Below, in pieces: positions 18,039 to 27,013 of a stretch of DNA of 64,000 bases (its first letter is position 1; each line of letters starts with the position of its first letter). The notes beneath the pieces are model-generated. The model was not told where the DNA came from, searched no databases, and saw nothing but the letters and a program-made list of their open reading frames with translations. Source of the DNA: CAYPTY01 sp964413935. GTDB taxonomy: Bacteria > Bacteroidota > Rhodothermia > Balneolales > Balneolaceae. Made by a program: the position numbers and the translations under genes. The DNA is taken from positions 1 to 64,000 of the forward strand of contig CAYPTY010000014.1 of NCBI GenBank assembly GCA_964413935.1. The letters are read 5' to 3'.

Positions 18039-18793
18039 TATTCAGTATTTAGGTTTTGACCGATGATTTCATCCACCGGTTTCAGGTCTAAGTAAAAGTC
18101 TGTGGGTTTTGATTCGATAAAGAGGTTAATCTGTTGTTCCTTTATCATTTCAAGAATGGCAAGGAAAGTAACAACCAGCTGCTCCTTGGTTTTAAAATCT
18201 CTGCAAAGTTCGGTGAACGCTGTTTTTCCTTTTTTCTGCAAAGCATTCAGCACAAATTCGCTCTGCTGTTCAACTGTAAAATTGAACTTTTCAACGTGGT
18301 GTACCACGTTTTGCTTTTTAATCTCCATAAGCACATTCTGGAAGGCCAAGATCAGATCGAACAGCGTAACGTCTTTTAGGGCTTCACCGGTGGCCTGCTT
18401 ATCCACTTCATCCGCATCCGGATAACCGCGCATATACTGTTTGCGGGTTTCATCATCCATATCGGACATTTTTTCAGCCATTTCTTTGTACCGCTTGTAT
18501 TCGAGCAGTTTTTGCACCAGCTCGTAGCGGGGATCACTCTCGTCCATCTCCTCAAATTCTTCTTCCTCCCGTGGAAGCATCATTTTAGCTTTTATGGACA
18601 TCAGCGTGCTGGCCATCAGAATAAACTCGGAGGCTACATCCAGGTCCAGTTCTTCCAGCAGATGTATGTATTCCAGAAACTGATTGGTGATGTAGGAAAT
18701 GGGAATATCATAAATATCCAGCTCGTCTCTTTTGATAAAAAAGAGGAGGAGGTCGAGAGGTCCTTCGAAGTTTTTAAGCTGAACGCGATACAT
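18038..18793 (-). CDS. scpA: Segregation and condensation protein A
   Basis: A 251-aa kleisin subunit of the bacterial SMC condensin complex. The N-terminus carries the signature FEGPLDLLLFFIKRDELDI, followed by an Arg/Lys/Glu-rich helical middle (about 95-130) and a C-terminal winged-helix region (about 180-245) that contacts the SMC head. Length is normal. scpB is not adjacent. ATG at 18793 is supported by the family N-terminus. It shares a one-base stop-start overlap with the M28 gene downstream, and the 107-bp gap to the divergent sigma-factor gene must hold both promoters. Confidence 0.95.
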   Translation of the reverse strand: MYRVQLKNFEGPLDLLLFFIKRDELDIYDIPISYITNQFLEYIHLLEELDLDVASEFILMASTLMSIKAKMMLPREEEEFEEMDESDPRYELVQKLLEYKRYKEMAEKMSDMDDETRKQYMRGYPDADEVDKQATGEALKDVTLFDLILAFQNVLMEIKKQNVVHHVEKFNFTVEQQSEFVLNALQKKGKTAFTELCRDFKTKEQLVVTFLAILEMIKEQQINLFIESKPTDFYLDLKPVDEIIGQNLNTE

Positions 18794-18900
18794 CTCCTAA
18801 AACTAAGTGCTGCATGAATTAAATTCTTCAATATTTTCTCGTTTAAAGGAAAGTATTTACTTTCTGCGAGCAAGGACATCTAAATTCCTAAAAACAGGGC

Positions 18901-19446
18901 ATGGACTATTCAGAGCTTGTGAGGGCAGTTCTCGATGAAGACCAGCGGGAGGTGGATTACCACGTCAATGCTTTGCGTGATGTGCTGGTTAGTTATATGC
19001 GGGTTCGACTAAATACCACCCGTGAAGATGCCGAAGATTCGGCTCAAAATGCCCTGCTTAAGATTATTGAGCGTATTCGTAATGGCAAAATCAATCAACC
19101 TGATGCCCTTCTTGCCTACGCCTTCACCACAGCCCGAAATGATTATTTCAAAAAGGTGGAAAAGATCAATGAGCGCCTGGATGAGAATATAGAAACTTCA
19201 GCAACCCAGCAGGCCGACCAGCTCGATAATATCCTGGATGATGAGCGAAAAAAACTGCTCAATGACTGCATTGGAGAGCTGAAAGAAGAATATCAGGATT
19301 ATATCCGCTACTGGTTCGAAAACCCGGATATGGAAGCCGACGATGTGGCCATTCATTTCAAGATATCGGTGAATAATGCCTGGACCCGAAAGCATCGGAT
19401 CGTAAAAATTTTGAATGACTGCTATAAAAAGAAATTTAATCTGTAA
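18901..19446 (+). CDS. ECF-type RNA polymerase sigma factor
   Basis: A 181-aa sigma-70-family factor. Region 2 is seen at about 30-85 (REDAEDSAQNALLKIIERI, then LLAYAFTTARNDYFKK, the core-binding and -10 recognition part). Region 4 at about 120-178 contains a helix-turn-helix ending WTRKHRIVKILN. The linker is acidic and there is no region 1 or 3. The gene 82 bases downstream encodes a membrane TPR protein with an anti-sigma-like layout, so it is probably held inactive at the membrane. Divergent from scpA. The target promoter is unknown; autoregulation is likely but not shown. Confidence 0.88.
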   Translation: MDYSELVRAVLDEDQREVDYHVNALRDVLVSYMRVRLNTTREDAEDSAQNALLKIIERIRNGKINQPDALLAYAFTTARNDYFKKVEKINERLDENIETSATQQADQLDNILDDERKKLLNDCIGELKEEYQDYIRYWFENPDMEADDVAIHFKISVNNAWTRKHRIVKILNDCYKKKFNL

Positions 19447-19528
19447 GGAATGGCGAAGTTATCGGTCTTATATACAACTTTAATCGCGAGGGAACGCGGA
19501 TTTATTCGGCTTTAGAAACCTATATAAA

Positions 19529-20266
19529 ATGAATACACAAGAGAAAATAGACCTTTATGTAAAGGGAAAACTTGATCAGGATGATATTGACAGCTTCTGG
19601 ATCGAGATCGCCAAAGAACCGGAGTTACTGGAGCAGGTCAAAACGGAGTACGCAATTCATCAGTTGCTGGCCAAAAAACAGAAAAAGGCAAACGTCCACA
19701 CCCTTTCTACTGATCGCATCTGGTATGGTGCTGCTGCTGCTGCCGTGCTTCTGGTAGTAATGCTTCAGTTTCTGGGCAATGGTGACATGAATTATCCTTT
19801 CAATACCATCGAATTGAATCAAAAGCAGATTGAAGGTTCTGAGATCTACAGAAATAGTGATCAGTCGAATTTTGCTGATTCCCTGCTGATGCTGAGTGCA
19901 CAGGCCATTACAGACTTCGAACTTGCGCCCGCCGAAGCATACATTCTTCAGATCACTCCGGAAATGGATTCACTGATCTATGCCAAAGCACGTTTTAACC
20001 GCGGCCTCATTTATTTTATAAGGAAAGATTTTGAGACGGCATCCACAGATTTCAAACAAACTCTGGAATTTGCGGGTTCTGATGAGCTGTTCAGCGAAAA
20101 AGCGTATTGGTTTCTGGCAAACATAGAAGTGCGGGAAGGTCGATTGGAAGAGGCCCGATCCTATGCAAACCAAACCATAAATCTTGACGGGGTATACAAA
20201 GAAGACGCACAGCGCATGCTCAGCTACCTCGATGAGCAGGAAGCAGAGCCTGATGCAGTTAAGTGA
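19529..20266 (+). CDS. Single-pass membrane TPR protein, probable anti-sigma partner of the ECF factor
   Basis: A 245-aa protein with a cytoplasmic N-terminal helical part (1-60). It has one transmembrane helix (about 69-88, AAAAAVLLVVMLQFLG) and a periplasmic C-terminal half with about three TPR-like helix pairs (about 120-240, e.g. ARFNRGLIYFIRKDFETAS). This order, immediately after an ECF sigma gene, is the common arrangement of Bacteroidota anti-sigma regulators. No zinc-binding HxxxCxxC motif of classic ZAS anti-sigmas is seen. The TPR sensor half could bind another TPR-linked protein. It ends 4 bases before the convergent ppk1 stop. Confidence 0.7.
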   Translation: MNTQEKIDLYVKGKLDQDDIDSFWIEIAKEPELLEQVKTEYAIHQLLAKKQKKANVHTLSTDRIWYGAAAAAVLLVVMLQFLGNGDMNYPFNTIELNQKQIEGSEIYRNSDQSNFADSLLMLSAQAITDFELAPAEAYILQITPEMDSLIYAKARFNRGLIYFIRKDFETASTDFKQTLEFAGSDELFSEKAYWFLANIEVREGRLEEARSYANQTINLDGVYKEDAQRMLSYLDEQEAEPDAVK

Positions 20267-20270
20267 GCGC

Positions 20271-22514
20271 TTATGAGGAGAAGGAACCGGACATAGGCAC
20301 CGGTTCCATTTCTTCCGCGATATGAGTCCGAAGGGCTTTGTGTGTCCTCACTTTTGACTCGCCCCTTTTGCGCTCTACCCGGTGATAATTACCTTCCGCA
20401 TCCAGCATCCACCGTTGTACATTATCCCTGAGATAAATGGTGAGCACAAACTGCATGTATTTCTTCAGGTCCGGTTGTTCTATCGGAGTGATAACCTCCA
20501 CTCTTGAATCCAGATTTCGGTGCATCCAGTCGGCAGACCCGATAAAGTATAAGTCCTGACCCCCGTGCATGAAGTAATAAATTCTGGAATGCTCCAGATA
20601 ACGGCCGATGACCGAGTGAACCTGAATATTTTCACTCAAGCCCGGCTTCTGAGGTATCAGCCTGCATACCCCACGGACAATCAAATCAATTTTTACACCC
20701 GCCTGTGAAGCTTCATATAACTTTTGAATGATGAGCGGATCTTCAAGACTGTTCATTTTCGCGATAATACGTGCTTTCTTCCCTGCCTGAGCTTGCTCCG
20801 TTTCATATTCGATGAGTCCCATCATCCGGTTCCGCATATGTTTGGGCGCCACCACCAGTTTATGATACGATTGCGCAGGTGCATAGCCTGTAAGCAGGTT
20901 GAATACATCTGCTACATCATTGCAGATCGCTTCATCGCAGGTAAATAAACCCAGATCTTCGTATAGCTGGGCCGTACCCGGATGATAATTTCCGGTTCCA
21001 ATATGGCAGTAGGTTCTGAGATCTTCACCTTCCTGCCTAACCACCATGGTGATCTTAGAGTGAATCTTTAAACCGGGGATTCCATAGGCCACGTGAACAC
21101 CCATATTTTCAAGTCGCTGCGCCCATTCAATATTCCTGGCTTCATCGAAACGCGCCTTGATTTCAACCAGAACGGCGACCTGTTTGCCCAGTTCAGCGGC
21201 CTCCATCAGAGAGTGCATAAGTGGCGAATCTTCAGAAGTCCTGTACAGGGTTTGTTTGATGGCCAGCACATTCGGGTCTTTTGCGGCTTCCGATACAAAG
21301 GCCTGGGTCGTCAGTTCGAAACTGTGGTAAGGATGATGCACCATAAAATCACCCTTTTGGATCACATCAAACATACTTGGTGCTTCTTCATCCATCTCAT
21401 GCTTAAGCACCGGATGAATGGCCGGCGGCCAGGGTTCATCTTTTAGGCGCGGGAAATTAGAAAGAGAGCTCAGTTCGATTACATCCACCAGTCCGATGGT
21501 TCCCTGCATTTCAAAAACATCGCTTCGAGCTATGCTCAGCTCTTTCATCAGAAACTGCTTGATGCCTCGCGGAGTACTGGCATCCACCTCAAGGCGTACA
21601 ATTTCAGCAAACTTTCTTTCTTTCAGTTCATCTTCAATGGTTTCCAGAAGGTCTTCAGCTTCCTCTTCATGCCTTTCCACGTCTGCATTACGGGTAACCC
21701 TGAAAATATGGGCTGAAAGGACCTCCATCCCCGGAAAAAACTCCTGAATATGCGTGGCAATCAGATCTTCAATGGTGATGAGCAGCACGCGGTTTCCTCT
21801 GCGCTCAACCTGAATGAATCTTGGGCGGTTGGATGGTATTTTAATTCTCGCGAACAGCTTCTTTCGGCTGCTGGAGTGTTTTAATTCAATGGCGAACGAA
21901 AGACTCTGGTTCGAAATAAAGGGAAAAGGATGTGCTTCATCTACGGCCAGGGGCGTAATGATGGGAAATAACTGCTTTTGAAAATAGCGATCCATCTTTT
22001 GCTTTTGAGCTTCACTAAGCTCAGCATAGGTGGTGCAGCGAATACCTTTTTTTTCAAGGGCCGGAATCAGGTCATCAAAAAAACAGGTTCGGTAGTCCTC
22101 AATCATGGTAAGAACCCGTTCCCGGATTGCTTTAAGCTGATCACGGGGGGTCATGCCATCCACGGACAGCTGTTTTACACCGGCCAGCTGCTGTCTTTTT
22201 AATCCGCCTACCCGCTTCTGGAAGAACTCGTCCAGGTTGGAACAAACGATGGAAATGAATTTCACCCTTTCAAGCAGAGGATTCCGGTCGCTTTGCGCCT
22301 CTGCCAGTACCCGCTCGTTGAAATCGAGCCAGCTGATCTCATAATTAAAAAAGTAATCCGGCCCGAAGATAGACAAGCCGCTGTTGCGCTTGTCTTTATG
22401 CATGCCTTTTTGTTTCAATATTTCGTTTTTTTTTGGGTTCGAAACTTTGCCGCCCTGCCTCATTTTCTGCTCTTCGATGGGGTCGTATGTGAGGTCGTCC
22501 GGAGAAAAAGACAT
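20271..22514 (-). CDS. ppk1: Polyphosphate kinase 1
   Basis: A 747-aa enzyme that polymerises the ATP gamma-phosphate into polyphosphate. The four PPK1 regions are present: an N-terminal helical domain with the signature LDFNERVLAEA (about 62-72), a head domain, and two phospholipase-D-like catalytic domains. The autophosphorylated histidine is H485 in LKIHSKITM, and a second His lies in YLEHSRIYYF. There is a 40-residue basic N-terminal extension beyond usual PPK1s. Length fits the family. It is divergent from ruvB with 49 bases between starts. Together with ppk2 at 7792-8637 it gives the organism both polyphosphate enzyme types. Confidence 0.96.
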   Translation of the reverse strand: MSFSPDDLTYDPIEEQKMRQGGKVSNPKKNEILKQKGMHKDKRNSGLSIFGPDYFFNYEISWLDFNERVLAEAQSDRNPLLERVKFISIVCSNLDEFFQKRVGGLKRQQLAGVKQLSVDGMTPRDQLKAIRERVLTMIEDYRTCFFDDLIPALEKKGIRCTTYAELSEAQKQKMDRYFQKQLFPIITPLAVDEAHPFPFISNQSLSFAIELKHSSSRKKLFARIKIPSNRPRFIQVERRGNRVLLITIEDLIATHIQEFFPGMEVLSAHIFRVTRNADVERHEEEAEDLLETIEDELKERKFAEIVRLEVDASTPRGIKQFLMKELSIARSDVFEMQGTIGLVDVIELSSLSNFPRLKDEPWPPAIHPVLKHEMDEEAPSMFDVIQKGDFMVHHPYHSFELTTQAFVSEAAKDPNVLAIKQTLYRTSEDSPLMHSLMEAAELGKQVAVLVEIKARFDEARNIEWAQRLENMGVHVAYGIPGLKIHSKITMVVRQEGEDLRTYCHIGTGNYHPGTAQLYEDLGLFTCDEAICNDVADVFNLLTGYAPAQSYHKLVVAPKHMRNRMMGLIEYETEQAQAGKKARIIAKMNSLEDPLIIQKLYEASQAGVKIDLIVRGVCRLIPQKPGLSENIQVHSVIGRYLEHSRIYYFMHGGQDLYFIGSADWMHRNLDSRVEVITPIEQPDLKKYMQFVLTIYLRDNVQRWMLDAEGNYHRVERKRGESKVRTHKALRTHIAEEMEPVPMSGSFSS

Positions 22515-22563
22515 GTGGAAGCCAGGATATTTTGCTACTGATTCAGTCAGAATCTAATTATAA

Positions 22564-23619
22564 TTGTCTAAATATAGTGTAAACAAATCAGACAACCCAC
22601 CGGTGCAGAACCCCCTACTGGATCCTTTTAACAAGGAAGATGTATTTGAGCAGAATGTCCGTCCCGCCTCCATTCATGAATTCATAGGGCAGCGCAAAAT
22701 CATCTCCAACCTGAGCGTTTTTATTGAGGCTGCGAGAAAACGAGGGGATGCTCTTGATCATGTTATCCTTTCCGGGCCACCCGGCCTTGGCAAGACCACT
22801 CTTTCTTATATCATCGCGAATGAGATGGGTAAAAGTATTAAGCCCACAACCGGTCCGGTACTTGAAAAACCGGGCGATCTTGCCGGCTTACTCACCAATC
22901 TGGAAGAAGGCGACGTACTCTTCATCGATGAAATTCACAGGCTGAATCCGGTGATAGAGGAATACCTGTATTCTGCGATGGAGGATTATAAACTGGACAT
23001 AGTAATCGACTCCGGACCCAATGCACGCTCCATTCAGATCGACCTCAACAAATTTACCCTGGTGGGCGCCACTACCCGCAAGGGTTTGCTGACCGCTCCG
23101 CTGCGGGCCCGGTTTGGCATCGACCTGCGGCTGGATTATTACGATGTAGAGCTGCTTCAGCAGATCGCGGTAAGATCAGCCGGAATTCTGGATTTTAAGA
23201 TCAGTGATGAGGGTGCTTTTGAAATCGCCCGCCGTAGCCGGGGAACTCCACGCATCGTCAATAACCTGCTGCGACGTGCCCGTGACTTTGCCCAGGTTGA
23301 AGATCTGGACATCATTGACCAATACATCTCCGACAAAGCCCTGAATGCTCTGGATGTAGACAAAAACGGACTGGATGAAATGGACATCCGGATTATCACC
23401 TCCATCATCGAACACTACAAAGGCGGTCCGGTTGGACTCGGAACCCTTGCCGTAGCTGTGAGCGAAGACAAGGGAACCATCGAAGAAGTTTATGAACCGT
23501 ATCTCATCAAAGAGGGCTTCCTGCAGCGCACGCCCAAAGGCCGTATAGCCACTCAAAAGGCTTTTCAGTATCTGGGAATTCAGCCGGGCAGTACAGAGGG
23601 AGATCTTTTTAACAGCTGA
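22564..23619 (+). CDS. ruvB: Holliday junction branch migration ATPase RuvB
   Basis: A 351-aa AAA+ motor that drives branch migration with RuvA. Walker A GPPGLGKTT is at about 71-79, Walker B FIDEIHRLN at about 120-128, sensor 1 GATTRKG near 169, and arginine-finger region PLRARFGIDLRL near 180. A C-terminal winged helix carries the GPVGL signature. The only long start options are TTG at 22564 or GTG at 22603; either leaves the whole family core. ruvA and ruvC are 23 kb away at 46598-47757. A weak hairpin (23611-23636) overlaps the stop codon and may end the transcript. Confidence 0.96.
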   Translation: MSKYSVNKSDNPPVQNPLLDPFNKEDVFEQNVRPASIHEFIGQRKIISNLSVFIEAARKRGDALDHVILSGPPGLGKTTLSYIIANEMGKSIKPTTGPVLEKPGDLAGLLTNLEEGDVLFIDEIHRLNPVIEEYLYSAMEDYKLDIVIDSGPNARSIQIDLNKFTLVGATTRKGLLTAPLRARFGIDLRLDYYDVELLQQIAVRSAGILDFKISDEGAFEIARRSRGTPRIVNNLLRRARDFAQVEDLDIIDQYISDKALNALDVDKNGLDEMDIRIITSIIEHYKGGPVGLGTLAVAVSEDKGTIEEVYEPYLIKEGFLQRTPKGRIATQKAFQYLGIQPGSTEGDLFNS

Positions 23620-23686
23620 TCATATTTTTAGCTGTTTATTCGTACCTTTTCGCCCTTATTCCTAACCCCAAGCACATTATATTTAG

Positions 23687-24814
23687 ATGAAGCATTTAAT
23701 TACGTCAGAATCTGTATCTGAAGGCCATCCCGATAAAGTAGCCGATCAGATTTCTGATGCCATCCTTGACTCCATGCTGGAACAGGATCCTGATTCCCGT
23801 GTCGCCGTTGAAACGCTGGTTACTACCGGCCTCGCTGTTGTTTCCGGTGAAGTAACGACAGAGGCTTATGTGGATGTTCAGGACATCGTGAGAGACGTTA
23901 TCAAAGAAATCGGATACACCAAATCCAGCTATCGTTTTGATGCAGAAAGCTGTGGTGTACTTTCCACCATCCACAAACAAAGTCCGGACATCGCCCTGGG
24001 CGTTGACCGTGAAGGCGCCGGCGACCAGGGTATGATGTTCGGTTATGCCACCCGGGAAACCCCACAACTGATGCCCATGCCCCTTCAGTTTTCCCACAGT
24101 TTACTGAAAGAACTGGCCCGATTACGCCGTGAGGAAACTTCCATGAAATATCTGGGCCCGGATAGCAAAGCTCAGATCACTATTGAATATGATGATGACC
24201 GGAATCCACTTCGGGTGGATACCGTTGTGCTTTCCACCCAGCACGATGAAGGCATTGAGCAATCCCAGATACATGAGGATATCAAAAACAGACTGATACC
24301 TTCTGTTATTCCTGCCGAACTGATTGATGACAAAACCATTTATCACATCAACCCAACCGGTAAATTCGTGATCGGCGGACCACATGGAGATACCGGTTTA
24401 ACCGGCCGTAAAATCATAGTAGACACCTATGGTGGCTTCGGAGCCCACGGGGGGGGTGCCTTTTCTGGTAAAGACCCCTCAAAGGTAGATCGCTCTGCCG
24501 CTTATGCCGCTCGCCATATTGCCAAGAACATCGTAGCTGCCGACCTGGCCGATGAAGTGCTGGTACAGCTGGCCTATGCCATCGGGGTTGCCGAACCCGT
24601 TTCCGTGCATGTTAAAACCTACGGTACCGGTAAAATGAAGGATTATGAACTTTCTGAGCTGGTTCAGAAAACATTCGATAATACGCCGAACGGGATCATC
24701 AAACGTTTCGGACTGAAAGCTCCTATATACAAAAAAACGGCAGCCTACGGCCATTTCGGAAGAGAGGAGTTTCCGTGGGAGAAGCTGGATTATGTGGATC
24801 AGCTGAGCCGCTGA
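23687..24814 (+). CDS. metK: S-adenosylmethionine synthase
   Basis: A 375-aa enzyme forming SAM from methionine and ATP, releasing phosphate and pyrophosphate. Motifs: SEGHPDKVADQISDA (about 9-23), the methionine-loop region GAGDQGMMFGYAT (about 110-122), GPHGDTGLTGRK (about 232-243), and the P-loop-like GGGAFSGKDPSKVDRS (about 255-270). Length is close to family normal (about 380-400). No SAM riboswitch fits in the 67-base leader. A weak stem (24806-24830) followed by T residues may terminate it. Confidence 0.97.
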   Translation: MKHLITSESVSEGHPDKVADQISDAILDSMLEQDPDSRVAVETLVTTGLAVVSGEVTTEAYVDVQDIVRDVIKEIGYTKSSYRFDAESCGVLSTIHKQSPDIALGVDREGAGDQGMMFGYATRETPQLMPMPLQFSHSLLKELARLRREETSMKYLGPDSKAQITIEYDDDRNPLRVDTVVLSTQHDEGIEQSQIHEDIKNRLIPSVIPAELIDDKTIYHINPTGKFVIGGPHGDTGLTGRKIIVDTYGGFGAHGGGAFSGKDPSKVDRSAAYAARHIAKNIVAADLADEVLVQLAYAIGVAEPVSVHVKTYGTGKMKDYELSELVQKTFDNTPNGIIKRFGLKAPIYKKTAAYGHFGREEFPWEKLDYVDQLSR

Positions 24815-24866
24815 TTTTTTAATATCGGCTTTTTCAGAGGCGCATAATTTTTATTAGACTTTCTGC

Positions 24867-25634
24867 ATGATCTTAATCATGCAATCTCCGGTCCCCACTG
24901 ATCAGCCGTCCATTGAATTGTTCGGTGTTACCATCATGGAACCCATGGTCACCTTCACCGATCTGTGGATTACGGCTGTCTGTATCTATGCCTTTTACAA
25001 ACTGGTGAAGCTGGATCAGGAAGGACTGGTATTCCGATACATGCGCCTTTACTTTTTTATCATGGCCATTGCCACCTTTCTGGGGGGGATCCTGGGTCAT
25101 GCTTTCCAGGACATGGTGGGCCTGCCATGGAAACTGCCCGGCTGGCTCATTTCCATGCTTGCCGTTTCCTCCATTGAACGGGCCACCATTATGTATGTGC
25201 ACCCGCTCATCAATCCGAAGTTTGCACGCTTTCTGGAAATCGCCAATATCATAGAATTACTGGTTTTTGCCGCCATTACCTTTGGTACACTGAATTTCTT
25301 CTACATACAGGTGCACTCGGCATACGGACTGGGACTGGTAGTACTTCCCCTGCATTTTTATGCCTACAAGAAAACCCGGAATGAAGGATCCCGGGTTATA
25401 TTCCTTTCGGTTTGCTTCGCTTCGATCGCGGCTTTCACCTACACCCTTGAAATTGGCATTCACAAATGGTTTAACCATCTGGATGTGAGTCACACCGTTA
25501 TGGCTATCGCACTCTATTTCTTTTACCGGGGCGCTCGTAAACTAAAAGTCTTTTCCAAAGCCGATGTGATCAGCAAAGACATCACATTTATGCAGACTGT
25601 TCGCTACGCCATCCGGCCACTCTTTAGCCGCTGA
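24867..25634 (+). CDS. Multi-pass membrane protein of unknown function
   Basis: A 255-aa integral membrane protein with about seven hydrophobic segments (approximately 30-46, 58-76, 92-108, 127-146, 150-168, 180-196, 212-228). Conserved-looking polar residues inside or near the membrane include H in GILGHAFQD, D in FQDMVG, E in SIERATIM and H in LDVSHTVMAIALY. These recall helical-bundle hydrolases, but no function can be claimed. Starts at ATG 24867 or 24879. It follows metK in the same direction with 52 bases between, so it may have its own promoter. Confidence 0.75.
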   Translation: MILIMQSPVPTDQPSIELFGVTIMEPMVTFTDLWITAVCIYAFYKLVKLDQEGLVFRYMRLYFFIMAIATFLGGILGHAFQDMVGLPWKLPGWLISMLAVSSIERATIMYVHPLINPKFARFLEIANIIELLVFAAITFGTLNFFYIQVHSAYGLGLVVLPLHFYAYKKTRNEGSRVIFLSVCFASIAAFTYTLEIGIHKWFNHLDVSHTVMAIALYFFYRGARKLKVFSKADVISKDITFMQTVRYAIRPLFSR

Positions 25635-25693
25635 GCTTTGATATCAGTTTTATTTTAATAAATTCAGGATTCAGTTCAATCAAATCATGATGT

Positions 25694-27013
25694 ATGTATA
25701 TAAAAAAGCTCTTCGCTCTGTTTGCTTTGCTTATGCTGATGCCGGCTCTGTTTGCCGGACAGGCTGAGGCTCAGGAGCAAACCCATGCCTTCACCGGCGC
25801 CCACATTATTCCTATTGAAGGGGATCCCATCGATGATGGCGTGCTGCTGATCCGTAATGGTAAAATTCTGCAAGTGGGATCAGCAACCGATGTATCCATT
25901 CCTTTAGATGCGGTTAAGGTTGATGTTTCCGGCAAAGTGATCATGCCCGGACTGGTCGACACCCATTCCCATCTTGGTGAAGGGGACGGTGGCGACCGTT
26001 CTTCTGCCCTCCATCCGGATGTTCGTATAATGGATACCATCGATCCGCGCAGCGATACCTTTCGGAAGGCTCTTTCCGGCGGACTAACCACCATCAATGT
26101 GATGCCGGGTTCGGGCCATTTGATGAGCGGACAAACCGTTTACCTCAAACTGCGCAAAGCCAACACCATCGAAGAAATGCTTTTTTATGATGAGGAAACC
26201 GGAATATACGGCGGACTTAAGATGGCAAATGGCACCAATCCGCTGGGCAACAAACCTTTTCCGCAGACTCGGGCCAAATCTGCGGCCCTGGTCCGCGCTC
26301 TGTTCATCGAAGCGCAGGAATACAAGCAGAAACTGGATGAAGCAGCCGGAGACGAAGACAAGATGCCGAAACGCAACATGAGGCTGGAAAGCCTGGTGGA
26401 GGTCCTTGAAGGCAAGCGGGTGGTTCACAATCACACCCATCGCCATGATGATATTCTTACGGCCATCCGCCTTTCGGAGGAATTTGGTTATAAACTAGTG
26501 CTGCAGCATGTTTCCGAAGCCTGGAAAGTGGCCAATGAAATTGCTGAAGCCGGTGTTCCTGCATCCATCATCACCATTGATTCCCCCGGCGGCAAACTGG
26601 AAGCCATCGACATACGGGAAGAAAACGGGGCTGCCCTCGAAAAAGCAGGCGCTCTGGTTGCCTACCACACCGACGACGGAATAACCGATTCCCGCTTTTT
26701 CCTCAGATCGGCTGCCATTGGCGTCAAACAGGGTATGAGTCGGGGGAAGGCGCTGGAAGCCGTAACGCTGGCCGGTGCCAAAATGATCGAACGGGAAGAT
26801 CGGGTTGGCTCGCTCACAAAGGGTAAAGATGCCGATTTCATCATTCTTTCCGGTGATCCACTCAGTGTGTACACCATGGTTGAACAAACCTGGATTGAGG
26901 GAAATAAAGTCTGGGATCGGGATAATCCGGAAGACCGGCAATATGTGACCGGCGGCTATGAGATTTACCGCACCTCACAGATCAATCATCATGAAAAAGA
27001 GGAGGGCCACTGA
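25694..27013 (+). CDS. Exported amidohydrolase-family metal-dependent hydrolase
   Basis: A 439-aa protein with a signal peptide (to about residue 27, AEAQ). The layout is that of amidohydrolases: an N-terminal beta-sandwich (30-80), DTHSHLG with both His ligands (H91, H93), a TIM barrel with HNHTHRHDD, VLQHVSEA and AYHTDDG, and the C-terminal DRVGSLTKGKDADFIIL that closes the sandwich. Such exported enzymes are usually imidazolonepropionase-, dihydroorotase- or dipeptidase-like; the substrate is not predictable. Its TGA overlaps the ATG of a paralogue that lacks most of these ligands, so the two are made together and may form a heteromer. Confidence 0.9.
   Translation: MYIKKLFALFALLMLMPALFAGQAEAQEQTHAFTGAHIIPIEGDPIDDGVLLIRNGKILQVGSATDVSIPLDAVKVDVSGKVIMPGLVDTHSHLGEGDGGDRSSALHPDVRIMDTIDPRSDTFRKALSGGLTTINVMPGSGHLMSGQTVYLKLRKANTIEEMLFYDEETGIYGGLKMANGTNPLGNKPFPQTRAKSAALVRALFIEAQEYKQKLDEAAGDEDKMPKRNMRLESLVEVLEGKRVVHNHTHRHDDILTAIRLSEEFGYKLVLQHVSEAWKVANEIAEAGVPASIITIDSPGGKLEAIDIREENGAALEKAGALVAYHTDDGITDSRFFLRSAAIGVKQGMSRGKALEAVTLAGAKMIEREDRVGSLTKGKDADFIILSGDPLSVYTMVEQTWIEGNKVWDRDNPEDRQYVTGGYEIYRTSQINHHEKEEGH

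Noticed and set aside
23611..23636. Stem AACAGCT/AGCTGTT at the end of ruvB
   Set aside because: Short 7-bp stem with a 12-base loop and an interrupted T-run; too weak to list as a terminator.
23620..23686. Possible SAM riboswitch before metK
   Set aside because: Only 67 bases separate ruvB and metK, and no conserved SAM-aptamer stems are seen.
24806..24834. Stem AGCCG/CGGCT followed by T residues after metK
   Set aside because: Only 5 bp with a large AT loop; plausible but not strong enough for a separate feature.
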